A DNA stretch of 64,000 bases from positions 179,049 to 243,048 of the forward strand of contig JAEZFP010000067.1 of NCBI GenBank assembly GCA_023417475.1, in the 5' to 3' direction. Shown here piece by piece: positions 6,070 to 14,920 of this stretch; the first letter of the stretch is position 1, and every line of letters begins with the position of its first letter. The position numbers were made by a program, and so were the translations under genes. The stretch is from Bacillota bacterium. Lineage in GTDB: Bacteria > Bacillota > UBA4882 > UBA8346. The notes beneath the pieces are model-generated. The model was not told the DNA's origin and did not search any database. It was given only the letters and a program-made list of their open reading frames with translations.

Positions 6070-7863
6070 TTACTCCCCGTACTCCGCCTGTTTCTCGCGG
6101 TAAAAAGCCTGGAGAATATAAAAGGCGAGTTTCCGGGTTTGCTTATCGGCCGCAATCAACCCTTTCCGGTTGAATCCCCGTTGGAACCGGTTAATCCGGC
6201 GCGGTGTCCGGAAATCGTACAGGATCCAGGGCGAGATTCCCTTGATGTAATCGAGCTGCCGGACGATCTCAACCTGGCGCCGGTAAACTTCGGCCATGTG
6301 ATCTTCGGTGAAGAGGTCGTTTTTAGTGCCGCGTTGACCGGCCAGGCCGTCGGCGCCGGTCTCGGTGATCACCACCGGCTTTTGGGGATTGGAGTTCTTG
6401 CCCAGAGCGATCAGGTCCTCAATGTTAGGCCGGTACCAACCGTAATATTCGTTTAACCCAATCACATCCAACGAGTCGGCCAAGCGGTCCTCGATCTTCA
6501 GTTTGGCTTCGTTCACCAGGCAAGCCGCTGAGACCAGCCGGGTGGGATCGGCTGCTTTGGCCGTCCGCGCCAACCGACTCATGAACGACAACCGGGCTTC
6601 GGTATCGGCATTTTCATTCCCAACCGACCAGATGATAACACTGGCCCGGTTTTGGTCGCGCAAAATCAGTTCGAGCAATTGGTTTTCGGCATCGGCGTAA
6701 GTGGCCGGATTGTCGAAAGCGATCGCCCAATAAACCGGAATCTCTTCCCATAAAAGCATGCCGACTTCATCGGCGATCAGCGCCGCCAGTTCGGTATGGG
6801 GATAATGGGCCAACCGCATGAAGTTGCAACCCAAATCCTTGGCGTCGGCGAAACGGCGCCGCAAATCCGCCTCGTTGGTCACTTTGCCGAGTTGTTCATC
6901 ATCTTCGTGGACGCAGATTCCCCGGAGGAACAGCGATTTCCCGTTGAGCCGGATCGTTTGGCCCGCCACCTCGATCTGACGGAACCCCACCAGCAATTCC
7001 ACCCGGTCGGCGCCGTAACTGATAACCACTTGGTAACGGCGGGGTTGCTCCGGACTCCACAGTTCCGGCCGGGCCGCCGCCGTCAGCACGACAGACTGAT
7101 TGACGGTCTGCCCGGTGGTTTTGACGCCCAATTCGGGGATTTCCAACCCGACCGCGCCGTCGGCCCCGTCGACGCTAACTTCAGCCCGGATTTGACCGTA
7201 GGTGCCATCGGGAACCAGATACACCTTGGCGTTTTTAACAAACGCCGGTTTCAGCCGGACCAACTCGATATCGCGATAGATCCCGCCGTAATTGAACCAA
7301 TCGGTATTTTTCATCGGAACCCGGTCGGCGGTGCGGGTGTTATTAACGCAGAACTGAATGATATTTTTTTGCTGAAGTTTGCCGGTGAGTTCCACGCAGA
7401 ACGGCGTGGACCCGCCCAGGTGATTGCCGAGAAACTCCCGGTTCAAAAAGACTTTGGTATCATAGTTGGCGGCGCCGATCTTTAAAAAAACCCGTTCCCC
7501 CGGTTCGACGGCAATATAAGTGAATTCCCGCGCGTACCAAGCGCTTCCCTCGTAATAAAGATATTCCGGTCGGGTCGTATTCCAACAGCACGGCACGACG
7601 GTTTCTTCCCCGGCGTCATGGTCGTAATCCCAAGGAACCAACCGGCCGTTGGCATCTTCCTTGACGAGCAAGTGCCAATCGGCGCGCAAACCGGTGTCAT
7701 ACGGATCAATCGCAAAAAACCAACTGCCGTTCAGACTCTCTTTCGGACGGTTCTCCGTTAGAATAAAGGTGGTGTGGTTCAGGTTTTGCAGGCTGAACTT
7801 ATAATGATAACGCTCATCGTGAATATTGGCTTGCAGATTATCGGCATGTAATTCGTTGCTCAT
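6070..7863 (-). CDS. GH2 glycoside hydrolase, beta-glucuronidase-like
   Basis: A 597-residue family-2 glycosidase without signal peptide, so cytoplasmic. An N-terminal sugar-binding jelly roll (~35-210) and Ig-like domain (~215-300) precede the TIM barrel (~300-590). The catalytic acid/base Glu lies in IIWSVGNENADT (~residue 415) and the nucleophile Glu in VVITETGADG (~499). NEYYGWYRPN and the late GFNRKGLI, an N-x-K pair known to read the carboxylate in beta-glucuronidases, favour glucuronide over galactoside substrates. The ATG at 7863 has AAAGGTGAT just before it. It is the last gene of the importer operon (33 bp after the permease), so imported oligosaccharide is probably cleaved here. 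Beta-galactosidase is the alternative. Confidence 0.88.
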   Translation of the reverse strand: MSNELHADNLQANIHDERYHYKFSLQNLNHTTFILTENRPKESLNGSWFFAIDPYDTGLRADWHLLVKEDANGRLVPWDYDHDAGEETVVPCCWNTTRPEYLYYEGSAWYAREFTYIAVEPGERVFLKIGAANYDTKVFLNREFLGNHLGGSTPFCVELTGKLQQKNIIQFCVNNTRTADRVPMKNTDWFNYGGIYRDIELVRLKPAFVKNAKVYLVPDGTYGQIRAEVSVDGADGAVGLEIPELGVKTTGQTVNQSVVLTAAARPELWSPEQPRRYQVVISYGADRVELLVGFRQIEVAGQTIRLNGKSLFLRGICVHEDDEQLGKVTNEADLRRRFADAKDLGCNFMRLAHYPHTELAALIADEVGMLLWEEIPVYWAIAFDNPATYADAENQLLELILRDQNRASVIIWSVGNENADTEARLSFMSRLARTAKAADPTRLVSAACLVNEAKLKIEDRLADSLDVIGLNEYYGWYRPNIEDLIALGKNSNPQKPVVITETGADGLAGQRGTKNDLFTEDHMAEVYRRQVEIVRQLDYIKGISPWILYDFRTPRRINRFQRGFNRKGLIAADKQTRKLAFYILQAFYREKQAEYGE

Positions 7864-7895
7864 GGTAATCACCTTTCAATATGAAATATTGATTA

Positions 7896-8744
7896 TCAAC
7901 CTTTGACGCCACCGGCGGCGATTCCCTGGACGAAATATTTCTGGGCTGCCAAAAAGACCACAATGACCGGAATGACCGAAACCAGACAGCCGGCCATTTG
8001 CGGACCGTAATAAACGGTATATTGGGTGATAAAATCGGACATTCCCAAGGGAATGGTCTTCAGGCTTTCTTTGGTGATATAGATCATCGGGGTAAAGAAG
8101 TCATTCCAGAAGAACCGGAACGAGAAAATCACCTGAGTGGCAATGACCGGTTTGGCCAAAGGCAGCATAATCCGGGCAAAGATCACAAACTCATTGGCCC
8201 CGTCGATCCGGGCCGCCTCAATCAGCGAATCGGGAATGGTCATGAAATACTGTTTCACCAAAAACGTGCCGAACGCCGTAAAGGAGCCCAACAAAATCAA
8301 AGCCAAATGGGTGTCGTACAGTCCTAAGTTGCGCACGATCAAAAACTGCGGAATGATCATCACTTGTTGCGGGATCATGATCGAAGAGATATATAACAAA
8401 AAGATCAGGTCCCGGCCTTTCCAACGCAGTTTGGCAAAGGCGTAAGCGCCGGTGGTGGCGGTGAGGATCTGCACCAGGGTGATGATGATCGTCACTTTGA
8501 AGGAATTATAGGTATAAACCGGAAACGACTTGACAAGTTGCTGGAAATTATCCCAGATGAAATGGTCCGGAATCAGTTTTACCGGATAGCTGAAGATCTC
8601 CGACTCGGTTTTAAACGCGGAAGACACCATTAATAACAACGGCAAAAGAATGATCAACGCGGTGATTCCCAATATTACGTAGACCGCGGTGGATGAAACG
8701 AACCGCTTCAGTTGCCGGTTGGGGGTTGAATTAAGCTGTTCCAA
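7896..8744 (-). CDS. ABC sugar transporter permease, MalG/LacG type
   Basis: A 282-residue inner-membrane permease of the carbohydrate CUT1 family, about six transmembrane helices (first at ~18-38, VYVILGITALIILLPLLLMV). The cytoplasmic EAA loop that docks the ATPase is EAARIDGANEFVIFARIMLPLAKP-like (~190-215; written here only in outline). The start is TTG at 8744 with GAGGAGGT eight bases upstream. It pairs with the MalF-type gene 36 bp upstream. No ATPase gene is present in the locus, so a shared MsmK/UgpC-type ATPase elsewhere must energise it, as is common in Firmicutes. Confidence 0.93.
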   Translation of the reverse strand: MEQLNSTPNRQLKRFVSSTAVYVILGITALIILLPLLLMVSSAFKTESEIFSYPVKLIPDHFIWDNFQQLVKSFPVYTYNSFKVTIIITLVQILTATTGAYAFAKLRWKGRDLIFLLYISSIMIPQQVMIIPQFLIVRNLGLYDTHLALILLGSFTAFGTFLVKQYFMTIPDSLIEAARIDGANEFVIFARIMLPLAKPVIATQVIFSFRFFWNDFFTPMIYITKESLKTIPLGMSDFITQYTVYYGPQMAGCLVSVIPVIVVFLAAQKYFVQGIAAGGVKG

Positions 8745-8780
8745 TCTCAGTTACCTCCTCACGCAGATATGCGCCAGTTG

Positions 8781-9677
8781 TTAATCGTAGGTTACCCATT
8801 TCTTTTGACCCCGGTATTGCACCACGGTTACCACTAAAACAATCAGCAATAACACCACCGCTTCGGCCGAGGCGTAACCCATCCGGTAATGGGCGAAAGC
8901 GTTCTGGAAAATATCGAAGACCAAGACCGTTGTCGAGCCGGCCGGACCGCCGCCCAATTGTCCCCCGGTCATGACAAAGACCGAGTCGAATACTTTAAAC
9001 GAGTTGATCACCGCCATAATCAAACAGAAGAACGTCGTCGGGCTGAGCATCGGGACGGTTACATTCAAAAGTTGCTTCCATTTGTTCGCGCCGTCAATCT
9101 CCGCCGCCTCATATAACTCGGGATTGATCGACTGGAGTCCGCTGAGGAACAGAATCATGTAATACCCAAACGATTGCCAGATCGTCACCAGCATAATCGT
9201 GAGCAACGCCGTGCTGGGGCTGGTTAACCAAGGAACCTTGGCAAAACCCAACGCCAGTAGCAAATTGTTGACCGGACCCTTGTCGGGATGGAGCACAACC
9301 ATAAAAATCAACGAGATCGCGACCATCGACAAAATGGTCGGTAAAAAGATAACGGCGCGGAAGAAGTTCCGTCCGAATAATTTCCGATTTAAAAAAATCG
9401 CAAAGACAAAACCCAAAAGGATCTGGGCGATCACTGTCACCACTGTAAATTTGACAGTGTTAACCAACGCATTGATAAAGTCCGGACTGGTAAACGCGAT
9501 CATAAAGTTTTTCAAACCAATCCACTCGAAAGCAAACCCCCCCGAGTAATTGGTAAACGCCAAGGCCACCGTGGCAAACATCGGGACCAGAATGAATAAG
9601 AAAAACCCGATAAAACTGGGCAATAAAAACGCGGCGACTACCAACCATCTAGTCGGCTTTGAAGTTTTAGCTGCCAT
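8781..9677 (-). CDS. ABC sugar transporter permease, MalF/LacF type
   Basis: A 298-residue permease with about six helices; the first is LVVAAFLLPSFIGFFLFILV near the N-terminus. The EAA docking loop reads EAAEIDGANKWKQ. The ATG at 9677 follows AAAGGTGAG; an upstream in-frame start would sit inside the preceding hairpin and is rejected. It forms the heterodimeric channel with the MalG-type permease and receives substrate from the binding protein encoded just upstream. Confidence 0.93.
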   Translation of the reverse strand: MAAKTSKPTRWLVVAAFLLPSFIGFFLFILVPMFATVALAFTNYSGGFAFEWIGLKNFMIAFTSPDFINALVNTVKFTVVTVIAQILLGFVFAIFLNRKLFGRNFFRAVIFLPTILSMVAISLIFMVVLHPDKGPVNNLLLALGFAKVPWLTSPSTALLTIMLVTIWQSFGYYMILFLSGLQSINPELYEAAEIDGANKWKQLLNVTVPMLSPTTFFCLIMAVINSFKVFDSVFVMTGGQLGGGPAGSTTVLVFDIFQNAFAHYRMGYASAEAVVLLLIVLVVTVVQYRGQKKWVTYD

Positions 9678-9696
9678 CCGCCTCACCTTTCTTTCA

Positions 9697-9728
9697 AAAA
9701 GGGGCTCCAATCAAACGAAGCCCCTTTT
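9697..9728 (-). terminator. Intercistronic hairpin after the binding-protein gene
   Basis: AAAAGGGGCT / AGCCCCTTTT arms with a T-run on the minus strand, between the binding-protein gene and the permeases. Such hairpins usually act as partial terminators or RNA stabilisers, giving more binding protein than permease. Confidence 0.75.
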
Positions 9729-9741
9729 CATACTGCTAATT

Positions 9742-11019
9742 TTAGTTTGTGGTCTTGATAACTTGTTGCAATTGCGCTTTCAACTCGGTGATGAACTCTT
9801 TCTCGGTCATATTGGAAGAGAGGTATTTCTCCAATACCGTTCCCAAGGTCGCTTCAACCCGGGAACCGTAAATGGTGTACCACTGAGCCATCCGCGGCGC
9901 CGGTTCGATAAAGTAGTTCAACGATTCGGCATCCGGCACAACCTTGGCCAACTCGGCTTTAACACCCTCGTCAATCACCGGCGGGAGGAAGCCGTTTTTG
10001 GCGACAACCTTAGCCCCTTCGGAACTGCCCATCCAGGCGAGGAATTTGAAGGCGGCGTCTTTTTTCTTGGAACGGCTGTAAATATGGTTGAAGGTACAAG
10101 CGCCCATGGTGACATATTTGGAACTGTCGCTGGGCAACCGGGTGATCGCCCAGTCGTTCCAGGTGTAATCTTTGAGCAGCTTGCCATCGCGACCGCTGAT
10201 CATCATCCCGGGGAACCATTCGCCGATTAACAACATTCCGGTGTTGCCATCGTAAAACGGTTTGGAATAATGGGTTTTGGTGGCTTTCAGCTCCGCCATG
10301 GAAAGAATGCTCTTGGATTTCTCCAAGTCGCGACGCATTTTAACACTGTAAGACAACGCTTTTTCATCCAGATTCAGCTTGCCTTTGGCGTCGATAAACA
10401 TCACGTTCTTCTGAATCGCCGGCACCACGCTCAACTGCGGCCAGGTATACAGCAGCGAACCGTATTGACGGCCGTCGCCGCTGCTCAGTTTCTTGCTGAC
10501 TTCCTGGAATTTATCCCAGGTCCACTCGCCCTTCTTCACATATTCGGTCGGGGTCGGGATTCCGGCTTTGGCAAAAAGTTTTTTGTTATAGTAGGTATAA
10601 TATCCGGCGCCCCGGTACGGGATGGCCAAAACTTTGCCACTGACGGTAATTTGCGAGGTATAGGCTTTGATTGATTTGAGATCGTATTTGGTGGTCTTAA
10701 TGTACTTGTCCAGCGGTTCAATGAAACCGTTTTTGGCTTGTTGGAACATGTCGGTCTGACGTTTCTGCATGAAACAGTCGATGTCGGCGCCACCGGCCAA
10801 CATGGTCAAGATTTTGGTTTCATAGTCGGCCGACGGCAGAACCGTGGTCTTGACGAAAATTTCTTTCTGGCTGTTGTTGAAAGCGTCAACAATCGGTTGG
10901 AAGGTCGGATCCTGCCACATGTAATAGTTGACTTCAACCGGGGCGGCCAGACTGAACCCGCTTGCCGCTACCAAGATCCCCAATAACATTAGGAAAACCA
11001 AGGCCGAAATTTTTCTCAA
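9742..11019 (-). CDS. ABC sugar-binding protein (extracellular, family 1)
   Basis: A 425-residue solute-binding protein. The N-terminus is a signal peptide (hydrophobic ALVFLMLLGILVAASGFSLA, probable cleavage after AAP region); there is no lipobox Cys, which fits free periplasmic location in a diderm cell. The mature part is a family-1 sugar-binding fold (VNYYMWQDPTFQPIVDAFNN; ADIDCFMQKR; AIPYRGAGYYTYYNKKLF; AAFKFLAWMGSSEGAK). First gene of the operon binding protein - MalF - MalG - GH2. The start is TTG at 11019 with AAAGGGGATG upstream. Its substrate is presumably a glucuronate-containing oligosaccharide, inferred from the flanking GH2 and GH88. Confidence 0.92.
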   Translation of the reverse strand: MRKISALVFLMLLGILVAASGFSLAAPVEVNYYMWQDPTFQPIVDAFNNSQKEIFVKTTVLPSADYETKILTMLAGGADIDCFMQKRQTDMFQQAKNGFIEPLDKYIKTTKYDLKSIKAYTSQITVSGKVLAIPYRGAGYYTYYNKKLFAKAGIPTPTEYVKKGEWTWDKFQEVSKKLSSGDGRQYGSLLYTWPQLSVVPAIQKNVMFIDAKGKLNLDEKALSYSVKMRRDLEKSKSILSMAELKATKTHYSKPFYDGNTGMLLIGEWFPGMMISGRDGKLLKDYTWNDWAITRLPSDSSKYVTMGACTFNHIYSRSKKKDAAFKFLAWMGSSEGAKVVAKNGFLPPVIDEGVKAELAKVVPDAESLNYFIEPAPRMAQWYTIYGSRVEATLGTVLEKYLSSNMTEKEFITELKAQLQQVIKTTN

Positions 11020-11110
11020 TCAACTCATCCCCTTTAACAATTATTGGCTACGCTCTTTCAATCCAAGCTTATTCTCCTCTTTTTGCAAGAACATCGAAAC
11101 TTTCTCACAA

Positions 11111-11140
11111 ATGTAAGCGTTTTCATGAAAGCGCTTACAT
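11111..11140. promoter_or_regulatory. Two overlapping cre/LacI-type operators
   Basis: ATGTAAGCGTTTTCAT (11111-11126) and ATGAAAGCGCTTACAT (11125-11140) each match the cre consensus WTGNNARCGNWWWCAW at every position and overlap by two bases. They lie directly downstream of the -10 box of the binding-protein promoter, over the expected transcription start. The binder could be CcpA, the local LacI-family repressor (4621-5634), or both. Confidence 0.85.
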
Positions 11141-11142
11141 AA

Positions 11143-11171
11143 AATATAACTCCTTGTTAAAAATTTGTCAA
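11143..11171 (-). promoter_or_regulatory. Sigma-A promoter of the sugar-importer operon
   Basis: On the minus strand TTGACA (11166-11171), exactly 17 bp, then TATATT (11143-11148). The double operator begins three bases downstream, so repression by occlusion of the start site is expected. Confidence 0.85.
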
Positions 11172-11429
11172 TTACAAGTTAAAAATAACTTTTGGCATTT
11201 TCCCTTTGAATACCTTGGCTGCAACCCTCACCTTCCGATGACAGTCCTTCGTTCAAACCCTATTTTCGCTAACATTCTTTTCTTTCGTTTGCAGGAAAAA
11301 TTGGATTATCGGACAATAAGTAGGTAACAAAAATGTTTCGATCAATTTCGAACGGTGGCATTCCCGGTAAACGGTAGTATTTTAGAAGGCAATTCCGGAA
11401 TTTCAAAACGAATTCAGGAGGACTGCAAC

Positions 11430-12617
11430 TTGAAAAACATTCACGACGAAGGCTTACGTCAACCGGCCCGTTTTGCGGGCGTTCCTTTCATTGACCGGAG
11501 TTTTTGCGACCAACAGATCGCCTGGGTGCTGACCAAGCTCGACGCCAACCTCCCGGTGTTCCGGGAGACCTTTCCGGCGCCGGCCAGTCAAAACCTGATC
11601 TATCCGGCGATCGGTAACATCGAATGGACCTCGTCCTTTTGGACGGGCCTGCTATGGTTGGCCTACGAAATTTCCGGAGACGCGAAATACCGGGAAGCGG
11701 CCGAATCCCAACTCCCCGGTTATCAGCGGCGGATCACCGAACGGATCGAAACCGCCACCCATGATTTAGGCTTTTTATACTCGCTTTCCTGCGTCGCCGC
11801 GGCCAACTTAACGGCCGACCAACAAGCGGAAGCGACCGCGGTCCAAGCGGCGGAGTTGCTGACGGAACGTTATTTCGAACGGGCGGGCATCATCCAGGCT
11901 TGGGGCGATCTGAACGACCCGGAACAACGGGGCCGGCTGATCATCGACTGCTGCATGAACCTGCCGCTGCTTTACTGGGCGGCGCGGGTCACCGGCGCAC
12001 GGCGTTATTACGAGATCGCCTATCACCATGCCTGCCAAGCCGCTAATTATCTGGTCCGGGAGGACGCCTCCACCTATCATACCTTTTATATGGATGTCGC
12101 CACCGGAGCGCCGCGTTTTGGCAAAACCGCCCAGGGTTACTCCGACGCTTCCTGTTGGGCGCGGGGCCAAGCTTGGGCGATCTACGGTTTTGGATTGAGT
12201 TACCGCTATACCCGGGATTGGCGTTTTATCACCCTGGCCCAAAAAGTCGCCCATTACTTCCTCAATCGGCTGCCGGACGATTATATCTGCTATTGGGACT
12301 TGAGTTTCACCACCGGCCCCGAGGAACGGGACAGCTCGGCGATGGCCATCGCCGCCTGCGGTCTACTGGAACTGGCCAAACACCTGCCGCTTTGCGAACC
12401 GCACCGTACGGCCTACGAAAACGCCGCCCTACGGTTCATCCGCTCCCTGGCCGCCGACTACACTACCGCCGGAATCCCCCACTCTAACGGTCTGCTCCAA
12501 CACGCCGTCTATAGCAAACCGGCCGGCGCCGGGGTTGACGAATGCAATATTTGGGGCGATTATTTTTACCTCGAAGCCTTGGTGCGGTTGGTCAAAGATT
12601 GGCAGCCGTATTGGTGA
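11430..12617 (+). CDS. GH88 unsaturated glucuronyl hydrolase
   Basis: A 395-residue cytoplasmic enzyme of the GH88 alpha/alpha-barrel family, which hydrates and removes the 4,5-unsaturated uronic acid left at the non-reducing end by polysaccharide lyases. The two family Asp residues are visible in THDLGFLYS (~111) and IIDCCMNLPLLYWA (~172), with further signatures DASCWARGQAWAIYGFG, DSSAMAIAACGLLEL and ECNIWGDYFYLEAL. I place the start at TTG 11430, six bases after AGGAGGAC, because upstream residues are not family-like. It is divergent from the importer operon. GH105 (unsaturated rhamnogalacturonyl hydrolase) is a related alternative, but the DLGF and DCCMNL spacing favours GH88. Confidence 0.9.
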   Translation: MKNIHDEGLRQPARFAGVPFIDRSFCDQQIAWVLTKLDANLPVFRETFPAPASQNLIYPAIGNIEWTSSFWTGLLWLAYEISGDAKYREAAESQLPGYQRRITERIETATHDLGFLYSLSCVAAANLTADQQAEATAVQAAELLTERYFERAGIIQAWGDLNDPEQRGRLIIDCCMNLPLLYWAARVTGARRYYEIAYHHACQAANYLVREDASTYHTFYMDVATGAPRFGKTAQGYSDASCWARGQAWAIYGFGLSYRYTRDWRFITLAQKVAHYFLNRLPDDYICYWDLSFTTGPEERDSSAMAIAACGLLELAKHLPLCEPHRTAYENAALRFIRSLAADYTTAGIPHSNGLLQHAVYSKPAGAGVDECNIWGDYFYLEALVRLVKDWQPYW

Positions 12618-12754
12618 AAAAACCGCCAGATTGAATATTTCGGTGGCTTGATCTCCCCTTCGGTTCTTGGATGTTGTAGATCGGTCGATAGATTGCAGAT
12701 TATGGTTCCGGAATTTGATATTCCGGAGGTTAAATATTGAATTCCGGTCCTTAA

Positions 12755-12806
12755 AAACAGTATTCCGGTTCTGAAATTTGCAAATTTCAGAACCGGAATA
12801 CTGTTT
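12755..12806. terminator. 52-bp perfect palindrome between convergent genes
   Basis: Two 26-base arms with no spacer, meeting at 12780/12781 (centre AAATTTGCAAATTT), form an exact palindrome. The arms end in AAAC/GTTT. It lies between the convergent GH88 and acetylesterase genes and probably acts as a bidirectional terminator, although neither side has a long T-run. The region just upstream (12700-12750) carries several more TTCCGG motifs. Confidence 0.8.
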
Positions 12807-12848
12807 ACGCGCGCAAAATTCTATTTTTAATTTCTGTTTTATTATTTT

Positions 12849-13679
12849 TTACCGGATTTTCGTATCTCCGTTCCAAGCGATATACGGCGCCAGTTGGGGA
12901 ATTTTTGCCTGTATTCCTTGAGCCACCAATGCGGCGATCCGCAACGCGCCCTCATAGGTAAAATGAGTATGGTCGGAGCTGCCCTTGGGGTAATTTTGCG
13001 GCCATGCCTCCGGGCCAAAGGTCATAAACAGCTTTTCCGCTTCGGACGCCCCCAAACCGACCAACAGTTCCCGGCTTTGCAGTTGCAAGTCGATAAAGGG
13101 AACCGTTTTCGCAACCGCCACCGTTTTGACTTGATCGGTATAACTCGGCGCATGGCTGGTGGTGAAAACGCCGTTGGCGTTGAAATGCCACCGTTCCACC
13201 GGGGTCAGCAATACCGGAATCGCTCCGGCGGTCCGGGTTTCTTCGACATATTGAACCAGGTATTGACGGTACTGCTCCGGCGTTGTCGCCCGGGTGGAGC
13301 CGGCCGCCGTATCCTGATCGTTATGACCCATCTGAATCAAGACATAATCGCCAGGTTTTAAACTTGCCTTAATCTTATCCCACCAGCCTTCGGTAATGAA
13401 CGACCTGGTGCTCCGGCCCGATTTGGCGGTATTATTGACCACGATGCCGCAATCCGCTTTGAGAAACTTCGGAAATACCTGTCCCCAGCCGGTCCGCGGG
13501 AAACGCTGCGGTTCATAATAACTGCAGGTTGAATCGCTCACAAAATAGATGGCGATCTTCAATAACGCCGGTGGGGTTGGGACTGAACCGCTCTGATTCT
13601 CCGCAAGACAATGCAACGGAATCAAACCCGCGAACAGACTGATTAAACATACCATAAATATAACTTTCCCGGGGTTCAT
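12849..13679 (-). CDS. Secreted SGNH esterase, rhamnogalacturonan acetylesterase type (CE12)
   Basis: A 276-residue exported esterase predicted to remove acetyl groups from pectic rhamnogalacturonan so that lyases can act. A signal peptide (VIFMVCLISLFAGLIPLHC) precedes the SGNH fold: block I FVSDSTCSYY with the nucleophilic Ser (the usual GDS is SDS here), then TGWGQVFPKF, the Gly/Asn blocks NTAKSGRSTRSF and IQMGHNDQD, and the C-terminal catalytic pair DHTHFTYEGA. ATG at 13679 follows GGAGGAGG. It is convergent with GH88 and belongs functionally to the same pectin/uronate locus. Single-copy Cys residues give no clear lipoprotein signal. Confidence 0.87.
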   Translation of the reverse strand: MNPGKVIFMVCLISLFAGLIPLHCLAENQSGSVPTPPALLKIAIYFVSDSTCSYYEPQRFPRTGWGQVFPKFLKADCGIVVNNTAKSGRSTRSFITEGWWDKIKASLKPGDYVLIQMGHNDQDTAAGSTRATTPEQYRQYLVQYVEETRTAGAIPVLLTPVERWHFNANGVFTTSHAPSYTDQVKTVAVAKTVPFIDLQLQSRELLVGLGASEAEKLFMTFGPEAWPQNYPKGSSDHTHFTYEGALRIAALVAQGIQAKIPQLAPYIAWNGDTKIR

Positions 13680-13949
13680 TCGGATAGGCCTCCTCCAGAC
13701 GATTTTGGATACCGATCCTTATTCTACCAAATTGCCTGGCAAACTTCTGTCACAATCTTGACTTGATTAAATCAATTTCGCCAATTTTTGCGCTGCAGTT
13801 TTTTACTCCAAGCGCATGACATAATAGACCCGCCAAAGATTAAAAGGCTGCCGGTGTTAAATTCTAAAAATAATCAAATTTCCATAATTAATAATAAGGT
13901 AAAGTGTGATATTATTAAATACGAGTGCAAAAAACAAGGAGTGGATGCG

Positions 13950-14747
13950 TTGCTGATCTTCACCGCGATCATCTTGGGTATCATCGAAGGTTTTACGGAA
14001 TTTTTACCGATCTCGTCAACCGGACATTTGATCGTTGCCGCTCATCTCCTGAATTTCCACGGCGCTTTCGCGGTGCTTTTCGAAATCGTCATCCAACTCG
14101 GCGCTATTTTGGCGGTGCTTTATCATTACCGCTGCAAAATCTGGGATTCCTTACTGAAATTAAAACCGGGCCAAGCGGGTTTTGCTTTTTGGTCGAAGAT
14201 TCTGACGGCTTTTTTCCCTTTCGCGGTAACCGGGTTTTTAACCAAAGACCTGATTGAAAAGTACCTTTTTTCGCCCTATACCGTTGCTTGGGCGTTGATT
14301 TGCGGCGCCATACTCATTTTGCTGGTCGGGCGGGGCCAAGGCAGCGGTGTCACGCGCATCGCCAACCTCAGCTACAAAAGCGCTTTCTTGATTGGGGTCG
14401 CCCAATGTCTGGCCTTATTTCCGGGGATGTCCCGTTCGGCTTCGACCATCATTGGCGGTTTGTTGCTCGGACTAACGCTGACCGAAGCGGCGGAATTTTC
14501 CTTCTTTTTAGCCATTCCCACCATGTTGGCGGCGACGACCGTTTCGTTAATCCACGGCGTCGGCTCGTTAACTTCCCAAGAGGCCCTCGCCTTAAGCATC
14601 GGATTCCTGATCTCTTTCATCACGGCGCTGATTGTGATCGATAAGTTCATCGCCTTCTTGTCCAAATATTCTTTGCGGCCTTTCGCTTATTACCGGATTG
14701 TGATGGGAATTTTAATCTTCATCGTTTTTGCCGGAAAACTCTCCTAA
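13950..14747 (+). CDS. uppP: Undecaprenyl-diphosphatase
   Basis: Integral membrane phosphatase (BacA/UppP) that recycles undecaprenyl diphosphate for peptidoglycan synthesis and confers bacitracin tolerance. The N-terminal signature GIIEGFTEFLPISSTGHLIV and the second motif FPGMSRSASTIIGGLLLGL are both intact, with about eight helices. A TTG at 13950, eight bases after AAGGAG, gives 265 residues, the normal family length; the longer upstream frame would add a non-homologous, charged tail. It ends four bases inside the convergent Spo0E-like gene. Confidence 0.95.
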   Translation: MLIFTAIILGIIEGFTEFLPISSTGHLIVAAHLLNFHGAFAVLFEIVIQLGAILAVLYHYRCKIWDSLLKLKPGQAGFAFWSKILTAFFPFAVTGFLTKDLIEKYLFSPYTVAWALICGAILILLVGRGQGSGVTRIANLSYKSAFLIGVAQCLALFPGMSRSASTIIGGLLLGLTLTEAAEFSFFLAIPTMLAATTVSLIHGVGSLTSQEALALSIGFLISFITALIVIDKFIAFLSKYSLRPFAYYRIVMGILIFIVFAGKLS

Positions 14748-14920
14748 CCCTCATTGTTCTTTTTTAACAACACCTTCTCATACTCAAGCAAAAGCGCATC
14801 CAGAATCTGGCTGGCTCCCACTACCTCCGGGTCGGTTAATTCCCGGTTGGCGGTGAGATCTTTTAGCCGTCCGCGCAATGTCTGAATTTCCGCCTTTAAC
14901 TCATCAAGGTTTGGCGTCAT
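14744..14920 (-). CDS. Spo0E-like aspartyl-phosphate phosphatase
   Basis: A 58-residue protein of the Spo0E family, which dephosphorylates the sporulation regulator Spo0A~P. The helical hairpin and the signature SQILDALLLEYEKVLL (Ser-x-x-Leu-Asp ... Tyr) are visible. The start at 14920 has AGGAGGGGAT seven bases upstream; a longer frame to 14956 is rejected. Its 3' end overlaps uppP tail-to-tail by four bases. It implies a Spo0A phosphorelay and therefore an endospore-forming lineage. Confidence 0.85.
   Translation of the reverse strand: MTPNLDELKAEIQTLRGRLKDLTANRELTDPEVVGASQILDALLLEYEKVLLKKNNEG

Noticed and set aside
5570..6103. Open frames on both strands through the 21-bp array (FGTCQS-type and FGKFQND-type repeats)
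   Set aside because: They exist only because the unit is divisible by three; no ribosome-binding sites, and both strands are equally open.
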